Assembly (NCBI RefSeq): GCF_031457495.1
Contig: NZ_JAVDWM010000001.1
Location: 856,001-920,000, forward strand
From: Sphingopyxis sp. BE259
Lineage (GTDB): Bacteria > Pseudomonadota > Alphaproteobacteria > Sphingomonadales > Sphingomonadaceae
Direction of reading: 5' to 3'
Length of the DNA: 64,000 nt
This document shows positions 1 through 7,550 of this stretch, piece by piece. Position numbers and translations under genes: made by a program. The notes under the pieces were generated by a model, which saw nothing but the letters and a program-made list of their open reading frames with translations, ran no database searches and was not told the DNA's origin. The first letter of the stretch is position 1, and each line of letters starts with the position of its first letter.

Positions 1-299
1 CGAGGGCAAGCGGCGACTGGGCGGCCGCGCGGGCGCTGCAGGCGCGTCTGGGCCCCACCGCCGCGCCCCTGTTCCCGAATGGGAGCTTCAAGGAATTTTC
101 AACGTATAACATCGGCCTCGAGAAGGCCCGAATGGACGCTGCAGGGTGGATGAAAGCGGGACCAGTTCGGCCGCCCTATCATCTCGTACCCGAGCCGTTT
201 CTGGCCGGGGCGCGCAAATCCGGCACGATGTGGGCCGATCTGGGACGCGAGCTGGAACGCGAGCAATCCACGCCATTATCATTGGAGGCAATCCCATGA
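1..299 (+). CDS. Dihydrodipicolinate synthase (DapA) family protein, C-terminal part
   Basis: The reading frame is open from base 3 to a TGA at 297-299, giving about 98 residues with no start inside the window, so the gene begins upstream. The C-terminal segment contains EKARMDAAGWMKAGPVRPPYH followed by PEPF and SGTMWADL, which resembles the tail of DapA/NanA-type class I lyases, where RPPY precedes the final helices. Its stop overlaps the start of the oxygenase alpha gene (ATGA), so it is probably co-transcribed with it. In catabolic clusters such proteins often act as pyruvate-linked aldolases or hydratase-aldolases, but the active-site lysine lies outside the window and the substrate is unknown. 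Confidence 0.6.
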   Translation, partial: RASGDWAAARALQARLGPTAAPLFPNGSFKEFSTYNIGLEKARMDAAGWMKAGPVRPPYHLVPEPFLAGARKSGTMWADLGRELEREQSTPLSLEAIP

Positions 300-1471
300 C
301 GAAGCTAGATTTGGACTGGCCTCACAATTTCAATGAGATTCCGAAGGAAGTTTTTGTACGCAAGGACGTTTACGACACCGAACTGCAGCGCATTTTTCAT
401 GGCGAGGAGTGGCATCCGGTTTGCCATGAGAGCGAGATCCCGGAACGGGGGGATTTCAAGACGTTTCGTCTCGCCGGTATTCCCCTGCTGATCGCGCGCG
501 GCGATGATGGTATCGTTCGCGCCTTCTTCAACGCCTGCTCGCACCGCGGGAACCAGCTCGAAACCGCTCCGATGGGTAACAAGCAGGAATTCGAATGCCC
601 ATATCATCGCTGGCTGTTCAGCACGCGGGGGGACCTGGTCGGGTGTCCGAACCAGCGCGAGTTCGTGCCTGGCTTCAACCGCTCCGACTATCCCTTGGCC
701 CAACCCCGGATGGAGAGCGTCTACGGCGTCGTGTTCGTCACCATGTCCGCTCGAACCGAACCCCTTCTCGAATGCCTCGGATCGATCGTGGAAACGCTCC
801 GCGAGCTCGTGGGGGGGGACGGCCGCCTCAAGCTGCTCGGCTACCAGAAGGTCCGGTACAACACGAACTGGAAGTCCTATACCGACAATGACGGCTATCA
901 TGCACCGCTCCTGCACCAGGCCTTCAATCTCCTAAACTGGCAGGGCGGTAAGGGGCGCCAGTTCACCAGCACGAAACGGGGCCATATAGGCTTTGAATCC
1001 GAGCTGTCGGTTGCCCGTGGCGATACGATGCTCGAAGATCCGTCGATCATCGAGTTCAAGGGGCAGGACCCCTCCGTCGGATCCCGGATCGTCAGCCTCT
1101 TTCCGACCTTCGTTGCAACGAAGCATTTGGACGTTATCAACCTGCGGTTCGCGACGCCCATCGATCATGAGCGGGTCGAAGTGCATTACGCTTATTTCGC
1201 GCATGCCGATGACGATGAGGAGATGGTGCGGCACCGCTTGCGCCAAAGTTCGAACCTCTTGGGTCCGAGCGGCCTGATCAGCATGGAAGACGCGTCGATT
1301 TTTCACCGGATTCATATCGGGAACCACACGCCCGGCGCGGCCATCTTTCAAAAAGGTGTCCGTGACAAAGAGAAGATCGAGGACGAGTTCCTTCAGAACG
1401 ACGAGAGCGGAAATCTTCCGAGATGGGAATATTATCGGGAAATAATGGGTTTCGAAAGGCGCGCAGCATGA
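296..1471 (+). CDS. Rieske ring-hydroxylating dioxygenase, alpha subunit
   Basis: A 391-residue catalytic subunit of an aromatic-ring-hydroxylating oxygenase. The Rieske [2Fe-2S] ligands are visible as C81-x-H83 and C101-x2-H104. The mononuclear iron site is marked by DNDGYHAPLLH (His202 and His207, with the preceding Asp as the usual bridge between centres) and by a downstream SMEDAS Asp. The start at 296 is chosen because GGAGG lies at 282-286; an in-frame ATG at 146 would lie inside the preceding gene. The stop overlaps the beta-subunit start (ATGA). No ferredoxin or reductase is encoded nearby. The substrate cannot be read from the sequence; the neighbours suggest a phenol- or benzoate-like aromatic. 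Confidence 0.92.
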   Translation: MTKLDLDWPHNFNEIPKEVFVRKDVYDTELQRIFHGEEWHPVCHESEIPERGDFKTFRLAGIPLLIARGDDGIVRAFFNACSHRGNQLETAPMGNKQEFECPYHRWLFSTRGDLVGCPNQREFVPGFNRSDYPLAQPRMESVYGVVFVTMSARTEPLLECLGSIVETLRELVGGDGRLKLLGYQKVRYNTNWKSYTDNDGYHAPLLHQAFNLLNWQGGKGRQFTSTKRGHIGFESELSVARGDTMLEDPSIIEFKGQDPSVGSRIVSLFPTFVATKHLDVINLRFATPIDHERVEVHYAYFAHADDDEEMVRHRLRQSSNLLGPSGLISMEDASIFHRIHIGNHTPGAAIFQKGVRDKEKIEDEFLQNDESGNLPRWEYYREIMGFERRAA

Positions 1472-1965
1472 CCTTGGCGCCCGAAAACTTTAATCGCGCG
1501 CTCGACGACTTGCTCGTCGCGGACGCGGACGCACTCGACAGCAAGGATATGCAGCGCTGGCTATCCAACTATGTGGAAGAGGACGACGCATCCTATATCT
1601 GTCTGTCGCGTGAAAATGAGGAACAGGGGCTCGCGCTGGGCTTCATGTACGACGACTGCCACGCGCGCCTGCTCGACCGAGTGACCTATATCACGAAGAT
1701 ATGGGCCGGGACATTTCAGGACTATCGAACTCGGCATTTCGTTCAGCGCGTCGCGGCGGACCGAATTGATGATAACACCTGGAAAGCGCGGTCCAACTTC
1801 AGCGTGTTCATGACGCCCGAAGACAGCGGCGTGTCCGAAGTCCTCGCGACGGGGCAATATGAGGATCTCGTTCGAGAAGGCGCGGATGGAGATCTTAAGC
1901 TTCTTTCCCGTCGCACCCTCCTCGATACGACGGTACTACCCCGCTATCTGGTCTATCCGATCTAG
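1468..1965 (+). CDS. Aromatic-ring-hydroxylating dioxygenase, beta subunit
   Basis: A 165-residue small subunit of the SnoaL-like/NTF2 fold that packs against the alpha subunit. Typical beta-subunit features are an N-terminal helix with an acidic DALDSKDMQRWLSNYVEEDDASY segment split around the first strand, then RLLDRVTYI and a conserved TRHFVQRV stretch. The ATG at 1468 overlaps the alpha stop by four bases, indicating translational coupling. The length is near the usual 160-180 residues. It ends shortly before the convergent hydrolase gene, so this is the last gene of the upstream operon. Confidence 0.88.
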   Translation: MTLAPENFNRALDDLLVADADALDSKDMQRWLSNYVEEDDASYICLSRENEEQGLALGFMYDDCHARLLDRVTYITKIWAGTFQDYRTRHFVQRVAADRIDDNTWKARSNFSVFMTPEDSGVSEVLATGQYEDLVREGADGDLKLLSRRTLLDTTVLPRYLVYPI

Positions 1966-2033
1966 TCACACCTGGGAGCGATGGTGAGAGCCAGCGCCCT
2001 TGGATATGTACGTCATCGGGGTGACAACGGCCC

Positions 2034-2900
2034 TCAGGCCGTCGTCCAGTCGCGTGCGCCAAAATGGCGTTCGAGCATCGGGCGCATGATGTCCCATCGC
2101 TCAAGCTGGCTCCAGTGTCCCGACCTATCGAGAACATAGAGTTCGGCATGCTGGAGATGCTCAAGCAGATAGAGGCTCGTATCGAGAGGGACGATCCGGT
2201 CCTGCCTGCCGTGAAAAATCAGCACGTCGTGCGGAAGCTTGCCCAAGATCGACGGCGGCATTGCAAGCGTTTCGATCCCGACCTTCATCGAATCGATCAT
2301 CTTCGACGCGATGGACATGACAGCGGGATCGGTCGCAATTTGATAGCGCGACGATACGATCTCTTCCATTCCTTCGAACTTGTCAGCGTCATAGGCGAAG
2401 CTGTGCATCAGCTGGCGATATCGCGCTGGGCGCGGATCGGAATAAAAGGAGAGCAGCCGAACCAACTCCGGCGTCCGCGGCGCCGGGGCACCTATCGACC
2501 CCATGAGAATGACCTTATCGAATCGTTCGGGCGTTTCGCTCAGAAGCTGCAGTGTCAGCGCGCCGCCCATCGAATTTCCGACGATATGGGCGCTGTCGAT
2601 CTCAAGCGCGTCCATCAGTCCGAGGCATTGTTCGACGCGGACACCGATCCACGCCATGACATTGTCCGGGAACGGATCCGGTATGGTGGACTGGCCAAAT
2701 CCGATCAGATCGGGTGCGATCACGAAGAAATTTTCGGCGAGATCGGGCATTAGGTGGCGCCAGTTTGATGCGGCGTGCGCACCCGGCCCGGCGCCATGCA
2801 GAAGTAATATGGCAGGCTTCTTGGGATCGCCGGCGATCATCGTGTGCGACGTAAGCCCGCGTCCTTCGATTTTCTCTTCCCGGATGACATCCGAACCCAT
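2034..2900 (-). CDS. Alpha/beta hydrolase, meta-cleavage-product hydrolase type
   Basis: A 288-residue alpha/beta hydrolase. It has the oxyanion-side LLLHGAGPGAHAASNW motif, the nucleophile elbow GNSMGG (Ser), a DRIVPLD segment for the acid and GHWSQLE for the catalytic His. This motif set is typical of BphD/MhpC-like C-C bond hydrolases that split vinylogous 1,5-diketones after extradiol ring cleavage. The start at 2900 has a GGGAGAG ribosome site; an upstream in-frame start at 2957 would run into the operator region. It is transcribed divergently from the hydratase gene at 3069 from a short promoter region holding two copies of a dyad. Confidence 0.85.
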   Translation of the reverse strand: MGSDVIREEKIEGRGLTSHTMIAGDPKKPAILLLHGAGPGAHAASNWRHLMPDLAENFFVIAPDLIGFGQSTIPDPFPDNVMAWIGVRVEQCLGLMDALEIDSAHIVGNSMGGALTLQLLSETPERFDKVILMGSIGAPAPRTPELVRLLSFYSDPRPARYRQLMHSFAYDADKFEGMEEIVSSRYQIATDPAVMSIASKMIDSMKVGIETLAMPPSILGKLPHDVLIFHGRQDRIVPLDTSLYLLEHLQHAELYVLDRSGHWSQLERWDIMRPMLERHFGARDWTTA

Positions 2901-2947
2901 GAAATCTCTCCCTTCCGTCTTATCGATGGCATTCCATCCGACCTGGA

Positions 2948-3027
2948 CATTGCACAATGGCTATCGTGTTGTCCATTGTAAACTCTAGCGACCTGCCGAC
3001 TGGACTCTCATATCTCATTGTGCAATG
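2948..3027. promoter_or_regulatory. Divergent operator region with two CATTG-N2-CAATG dyads
   Basis: CATTGCACAATG at 2948-2959 and its exact reverse complement CATTGTGCAATG at 3016-3027 flank the promoter region between the hydrolase (leftward) and hydratase (rightward) genes. Each copy is itself a dyad (CATTG/CAATG around a two-base centre). The 8-base core TTGCACAA recurs in front of the UbiX gene and of the IclR regulator gene. It is most likely the binding site of the local IclR-family regulator; that link is inferred from position only. Confidence 0.6.
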
Positions 3028-3068
3028 CATTTGCCAGATAAGCAATTGTGGGACGGGGAGTAGCCGAG

Positions 3069-3869
3069 ATGGACGACGAGACTGTTGCATCGCTCGCGCG
3101 TGAACTGGATGTCGCCGAGGCGAGCCAAACACCCGTCCGGCAGCTGTCGCTTCGCTTCCCTCAGATGACGATAGAAGATGGATATCGCATCGCCCGCGCG
3201 TGGGTTGAGCTCAAGAAGGCGGCGGGACGTCGGTCCATTGGCCGCAAGATTGGTCTGACATCGCGTGCGATGCAGGCGTCTGCTGGTATCACCGAGCCCG
3301 ACTATGGCACGTTGCTCGATGACATGGCGTTCGAGGAGGGGAGCGAAATTCCCATCGATCGCTTCATCAATCCGAAGGTCGAAGTCGAATTGGCCTTCAT
3401 TCTCTCCCGGCCGCTGGGTGGTCCCGATGTGACGACACGGGCTGTTCTCGCTGCCACTGAATATGTAGTGCCCGCCGTGGAGATCATCGACAGCCGCGTT
3501 CAGCCGATCGACGCGGAGACCGGCAGCGCCCGGAAAATCCAGGATACGATTGCCGACAACGCGGCGAATGCCGGGATCGTCCTCGGCGGCCGGCCCATCC
3601 GGCCGGACGCCATCGACCTGCGATGGGCCGGCGCCATATTATCTCGCAATGCCGTCATCGAGGAAACAGGAATTGCGGCTGGCGTGCTAAACCATCCAGC
3701 GCGAGGGGTCGCGTGGTTGGCAAATCGCTTGTCGCAGTGGGGAGAAGAGTTGCAGGCGGGCGAAATCCTGCTGGGCGGTTCTTTTACCCGCCCGGTCCCT
3801 GTGTCGCGCGGCGACGTGATATCTGCGGATTATGGCAGGCTCGGCTCGATCGCGATGCGGTTTGTCTGA
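3069..3869 (+). CDS. 2-oxo-pentenoate/oxo-heptenedioate hydratase family protein
   Basis: A 266-residue member of the MhpD/HpcG (HpaH) hydratase family within the FAH superfamily. These enzymes add water to 2-hydroxy-2,4-dienoates in meta pathways. [12 protein letters not shown] near residues 57-68, [10 protein letters not shown], the metal-binding [12 protein letters not shown] and EIIDSRV segments and a final [15 protein letters not shown] are all family-typical. The ATG at 3069 follows GGGGAG at 3055-3060. It is followed after one base by the HpaI-like aldolase, so the two form a hydratase-aldolase pair, which fits the HpaH-HpaI steps of homoprotocatechuate-like degradation. The exact substrate is unknown. 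Confidence 0.85.
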   Translation: MDDETVASLARELDVAEASQTPVRQLSLRFPQMTIEDGYRIARAWVELKKAAGRRSIGRKIGLTSRAMQASAGITEPDYGTLLDDMAFEEGSEIPIDRFINPKVEVELAFILSRPLGGPDVTTRAVLAATEYVVPAVEIIDSRVQPIDAETGSARKIQDTIADNAANAGIVLGGRPIRPDAIDLRWAGAILSRNAVIEETGIAAGVLNHPARGVAWLANRLSQWGEELQAGEILLGGSFTRPVPVSRGDVISADYGRLGSIAMRFV

Positions 3870-3870
3870 C

Positions 3871-4641
3871 ATGTCGTCAGCAAATCCTCCCAACCATTTC
3901 AAAGTCGCGCTCGCCGAAGGGCGGACGCAGATGGGATTCTGGCTGGCGCTGGCGAACGCCGACATCGCCGAAATCTGCGCCGGACTGGGGTTCGACTGGC
4001 TCCTTGTCGATGCCGAGCACGGACCGCAAACTCTGCCCGGGATAATCGAGCAATTGCGGGCAATAGCGTCCTGCCCGCCCTGCGCTGCCGTCGTGCGCGT
4101 GCCTTCATCAGACCCCGTCGCGATCCGTCAAATCCTCGACTTGGGAGCGACGACCCTCATGGTTCCGATGGTCGAAACGGCTGAGCAGGCCTTCCGGTTG
4201 GTCGAAGCATGCCGCTACCCCCCATCGGGCAGCCGAGGCATCGGCGGTGCAAGGGCATCGCGCTGGGGCGGCATTGCGACCCATGTTGCCGATGCCAACG
4301 AGCGGCTTTGTCTGATTGCGCAAATCGAGACGATTCAGGGTGTCGAGAATATCGAAGCAATCGCCGGCGTCGACGGGATCGACGCGCTGTTCATCGGTCC
4401 AGCCGATCTGGCAGCGTCGGCCGGGCTCTTGGGAAGCGCCAACCGGGAGCGGGTGCGCGAGCTCACGATGGGCGCGTTGTCCCGCATCCTTGCCGCGGGA
4501 AAGCCAGCGGGAATTCTGTCGCGCGATCTCGCGCTTCTCGATGCACATCTCGCCGGCGGCGCAAGCTTCGTCGCTGTCGGAATAGATGCGTTCGCCCTCG
4601 CCGATGCGGCACGCGGGCTGCTCGATCGATTCCGCCAGTGA
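3871..4641 (+). CDS. HpcH/HpaI family aldolase (4-hydroxy-2-oxo acid aldolase)
   Basis: A 256-residue class II pyruvate aldolase of the HpaI/HpcH family. It has GFWLALANADIAEICAGLGFDW at the start of the barrel (quoted in part), DAEHGPQ with the catalytic-site His region, MVPMVETAEQA, and QIETIQGVENIEAI with the metal-binding Glu, followed by FIGPADLAASAG with the metal-binding Asp. The start is set one base after the hydratase stop; an earlier in-frame ATG at 3832 overlaps the hydratase. The family cleaves 4-hydroxy-2-oxoheptanedioate or similar acids to pyruvate plus an aldehyde, which fits the product of the neighbouring hydratase. Confidence 0.87.
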   Translation: MSSANPPNHFKVALAEGRTQMGFWLALANADIAEICAGLGFDWLLVDAEHGPQTLPGIIEQLRAIASCPPCAAVVRVPSSDPVAIRQILDLGATTLMVPMVETAEQAFRLVEACRYPPSGSRGIGGARASRWGGIATHVADANERLCLIAQIETIQGVENIEAIAGVDGIDALFIGPADLAASAGLLGSANRERVRELTMGALSRILAAGKPAGILSRDLALLDAHLAGGASFVAVGIDAFALADAARGLLDRFRQ

Positions 4642-4667
4642 CCGCGATCCGCGCGCCGGTTTTGGCC

Positions 4668-4675
4668 TTGCACAA
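4668..4675. promoter_or_regulatory. TTGCACAA operator core upstream of the decarboxylase operon
   Basis: TTGCACAA sits in the 133-base gap between the aldolase stop and the UbiX-like gene. It matches 10 of 12 positions of the CATTGCACAATG dyad found between the divergent genes at 2.9-3.0 kb. It marks a probable separate promoter for the 4775-12566 operon under the same regulator. Confidence 0.4.
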
Positions 4676-4774
4676 TAAGCAACGGATTGTATGCTGTGTC
4701 CAAATAGGAAATCGGGAGCGGGCTATGCTAGTGCCGAATCGACCGGATACAGGCGGCCTCCGCCGGCGGGGGCG

Positions 4775-5398
4775 ATGACGTTGCAAAAGATCGTGATCGC
4801 GATCACCGGCGCGACAGGATCAATCTACGGTCTGCGTCTGCTGGAAATGCTGCGTGAAGATCCGAGCTGCGAAACGCACCTCGTGGTCTCCCAGGCAGCC
4901 GTGCTCAACATCCGCGAGGAACTGCCGCTAACGCTGAAAAAATTTGAAGCGTCGGCTGACGTGGTTCATAACATACGGAATGTCGGCGCCAGTATCGCGA
5001 GCGGATCGTTTCTCTGTGACGGCATGATTGTCGCGCCCTGCTCCATGCGCACCCTTGCGGCGATCGCCAATGGGCTCTCCGACAATCTGATCACCCGAGC
5101 TGCCGACGTCATGCTCAAGGAGCGTCGTCCATTAACGCTCATGGTGCGAGAGACGCCCCTGAACCTTGCCCATCTTCGAAACATGGCAGCCTGTACCGAA
5201 ATGGGGGCGATAATTTTCCCACCCGTCCCGGCGTTCTACGCTCGGCCATCGTCGATCGACGAAATCGTCGACCATAGCTGCATCCGGGTCCTCGACCAGT
5301 TCGGCATCCATCGGGCCGCCGATCGCCGATGGACCGGACTGAAGGGCGCAGAAGTGATGCCTCTGGCGCAGGCGGATAAATCGGAAAGGACAATTTGA
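4775..5398 (+). CDS. UbiX-family flavin prenyltransferase / hydroxyarylic acid decarboxylase subunit B
   Basis: A 207-residue flavoprotein of the UbiX/VdcB/BsdB family, which makes prenylated FMN for UbiD decarboxylases. It shows the N-terminal Rossmann motif AITGATGSIYG, the central APCSMRTLAAIANG with NLITRAADV, and the phosphate/flavin segment LMVRETPLN ending near FPPVPAFY. The ATG at 4775 is chosen because GCGGGGGC precedes it and homology starts immediately; an in-frame ATG at 4691 would add an unrelated leader. It opens an operon that also encodes UbiD (9014) and a small VdcD/BsdD-type subunit (10489), so it most likely serves that decarboxylase rather than ubiquinone synthesis. Confidence 0.88.
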   Translation: MTLQKIVIAITGATGSIYGLRLLEMLREDPSCETHLVVSQAAVLNIREELPLTLKKFEASADVVHNIRNVGASIASGSFLCDGMIVAPCSMRTLAAIANGLSDNLITRAADVMLKERRPLTLMVRETPLNLAHLRNMAACTEMGAIIFPPVPAFYARPSSIDEIVDHSCIRVLDQFGIHRAADRRWTGLKGAEVMPLAQADKSERTI

Positions 5399-5970
5399 TG
5401 GCGGCAGTGCTGATGCGCCGGGAGCTATTGGGCGCCGGGGTTTTTTGCGCGGGTCTGGTTGGAGCCTCCCGCTTCCGGTCAGGAAGTGCGGCGGACGAAG
5501 AGGCCGTTCTCGTCGTCAGCCAGCCAAGGGTTGAGGAAAGCGAGCGTTTTGCCGCGTCCCTCATATCGTCTTCGAAAAAGTCTCTCGCGCTGGATGTCGG
5601 AAGCGGGCTGGATGAGTTGCTTGGCGACTGGCCCCGCGGCGCGCAGGTGATTGCAGGCCTGACCTCCGACCCCGCTGCAATGATTGCGGCCCAGTTGCTC
5701 ATCGAGAGTGGAGCGGAGCCTTTGCTTCGATGGGAACATTCCTATGAGGCGGGCCGCTGGACACACCGCATCGGCGCCGCCCCCGGCTTGGGCGCGCTCC
5801 CGCAATATACTTGGCCCGCCGTCGTTGCGCAGAAAGTTCGCGATGAGCTGGACGGCCACAAATCATCACCGCGCCGGGCCGCGTGCATTTCGGGGGAATG
5901 TGCACTCGCCTCGAATAGCCCCGGCCTACTTGTGACCTGGGCCTTTCGGCTTGCCGGAGAAACGCGGTGA
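5398..5970 (+). CDS. Hypothetical exported protein with twin-arginine-like leader
   Basis: I do not recognise this 190-residue protein. It begins MAAVLMRRELLGAGVFCAGLVG, a basic RR pair followed by a hydrophobic stretch that resembles a Tat (or Sec) signal, then a soluble region with short alternating hydrophobic strands (VLVVSQ, SLALDVGSG, AQVIAGLTSD). The ATG at 5398 overlaps the UbiX stop (TGATG) and its own stop overlaps the flavoprotein start (GTGA), so it is tightly coupled to both. Position suggests an accessory role for the flavocytochrome-type enzyme, for example carrying the leaderless flavoprotein to the periplasm or docking it. That is inference only. Confidence 0.65.
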   Translation: MAAVLMRRELLGAGVFCAGLVGASRFRSGSAADEEAVLVVSQPRVEESERFAASLISSSKKSLALDVGSGLDELLGDWPRGAQVIAGLTSDPAAMIAAQLLIESGAEPLLRWEHSYEAGRWTHRIGAAPGLGALPQYTWPAVVAQKVRDELDGHKSSPRRAACISGECALASNSPGLLVTWAFRLAGETR

Positions 5971-7520
5971 GGCCGCCGCTGCCCGAGGGAATTGCGGCGG
6001 CCGACTTTTCACGGGCCCTCGATGAACTCGCAGGCGTCGTCGGCAAAACCTGGGTTTTCGTCGACGAGCTTCCGCTGTCGACTTACCGCGACGCGTATTC
6101 GCCGCTTGCCGATGGCACTCTGCTTCCTTCTGCCGCCGTCGCTCCGGAAAGCGTCGAACAGGTGCAGCGGATCCTTGCCATCGCCAACAGCTTCCGATTG
6201 CCGATCTGGACCATCGGGACTGGACGGAACTTCGCATATGGCGGGCCGGCACCCCGCAAATCCGGATATCTTGTCCTCGATCTGAAACGGATGAACCGGA
6301 TCATCGAAGTCAACGAAAAATATGGATATGCGCTGGTCGAGCCGGGCGTTTCCTACATGCAGCTTTATCGCCACCTGCAGCGGATCGGCAGCAAATTGTG
6401 GATCGATCCGGCAGCGCCCGCCTGGGGCGGCGTCATGGGGAACGCGCTCGAGCATGGCGCCGGCTACACGCCCTATGGCGATCACTTCATTATGCAATGC
6501 GGGATGGAAGTTGTGCTTGCCGATGGCCAGGTCGTTCGCACGGGCCAGGGAGGCATCTCTAACAGCAAGCATTGGCAGATCAGCAAACATGGGCTCGGAC
6601 CGCAGTTCGATGGCATGTTCACCCAGTCGAATTTCGGCGTCGTCACCAAACTCGGCATCTGGCTGATGCCGGAGCCGCCCGGTTACAAGCCGTTCATGAT
6701 CACCTTTCCACGCGAAGAGGATCTCGAGCAGATTTTCGAGATCACGCGCCCGCTCAAGGTGAATCAGGTGATCCCTAACGCAGCGGTCGCGGTCGACCTA
6801 TTGTGGGAGGCCTCGGCGAAGACCACGCGGCGACATTATTATGACGGCAAGGGGCCGCTCCCGCCGTCGATCCGGACGAAGATCGCCGCGGACCTCAATC
6901 TCGGGATGTGGAATTATTACGGCGCCCTCTACGGACCACCGCCCATGATCGAGAATAATTGGAAATTGATCGAGGAGGCATTCAGCAACATTCCGGGCGC
7001 CAAGTTCCACTTCGCGCGCGAGAATGATCCTGCGTGGGATTATCGCGTTAAGCTCATGCGCGGCGAACCCAATATGACCGAGTTCAGCATCATGAACTGG
7101 ATCGGCGGAGGGGGACACGTCAACTTTTCCCCGATTTCCGCGCCCGACGGGGCGGAAGCCTTGGCTCAATATAATCTGATCAAGAAACGCTGCCACGAAT
7201 TCGGCTTCGACTACATCGGGGAGTTTCTGGTCGGCTGGCGGGACATGCATCACATTTTGATGATCATGTACAATCGGGCCGATGAAACGATGCGCAAGAG
7301 CGCCCACGATCTCTTCAGTCTCCTGGTGGATGAGGCCGCGGCGGCGGGGTTCGGCGAATATCGTACTCATCTCGCCTTCATGGACCAGATTGCTGGAACC
7401 TATCGTTACAACGACGGGGCGCTTTGGGATCTCCATCACCGCCTGAAGGACGCTCTCGATCCCAACGGCATTCTTTCGCCCGGAAAGCAGGGCATATGGC
7501 CGAAGTCGGCGCGTCCCTGA
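5967..7520 (+). CDS. VAO/4-cresol dehydrogenase-type FAD oxidase or dehydrogenase
   Basis: A 517-residue flavoprotein of the vanillyl-alcohol oxidase / p-cresol methylhydroxylase family. The FAD pyrophosphate loop GTGRNFAYGG is at about residues 84-93, followed by LVEPGVSY, then GGVMGNALEHGAGYTPYGDH, VVTKLGIWLMP, and near the C-terminus EYRTHLAFMDQ (His about 468), which resembles the segment carrying the covalent-flavin His of vanillyl-alcohol oxidase. The GTG start at 5967 follows GGAGA and overlaps the previous stop. No signal peptide is visible. The family oxidises the benzylic carbon of 4-substituted phenols. A cytochrome c gene in the same operon favours dehydrogenase use with electron transfer over oxygen-linked oxidase activity. 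Confidence 0.9.
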   Translation: MRPPLPEGIAAADFSRALDELAGVVGKTWVFVDELPLSTYRDAYSPLADGTLLPSAAVAPESVEQVQRILAIANSFRLPIWTIGTGRNFAYGGPAPRKSGYLVLDLKRMNRIIEVNEKYGYALVEPGVSYMQLYRHLQRIGSKLWIDPAAPAWGGVMGNALEHGAGYTPYGDHFIMQCGMEVVLADGQVVRTGQGGISNSKHWQISKHGLGPQFDGMFTQSNFGVVTKLGIWLMPEPPGYKPFMITFPREEDLEQIFEITRPLKVNQVIPNAAVAVDLLWEASAKTTRRHYYDGKGPLPPSIRTKIAADLNLGMWNYYGALYGPPPMIENNWKLIEEAFSNIPGAKFHFARENDPAWDYRVKLMRGEPNMTEFSIMNWIGGGGHVNFSPISAPDGAEALAQYNLIKKRCHEFGFDYIGEFLVGWRDMHHILMIMYNRADETMRKSAHDLFSLLVDEAAAAGFGEYRTHLAFMDQIAGTYRYNDGALWDLHHRLKDALDPNGILSPGKQGIWPKSARP

Positions 7521-7550
7521 TGCCACGCGACCCACGCTCCCAGGAGATTC

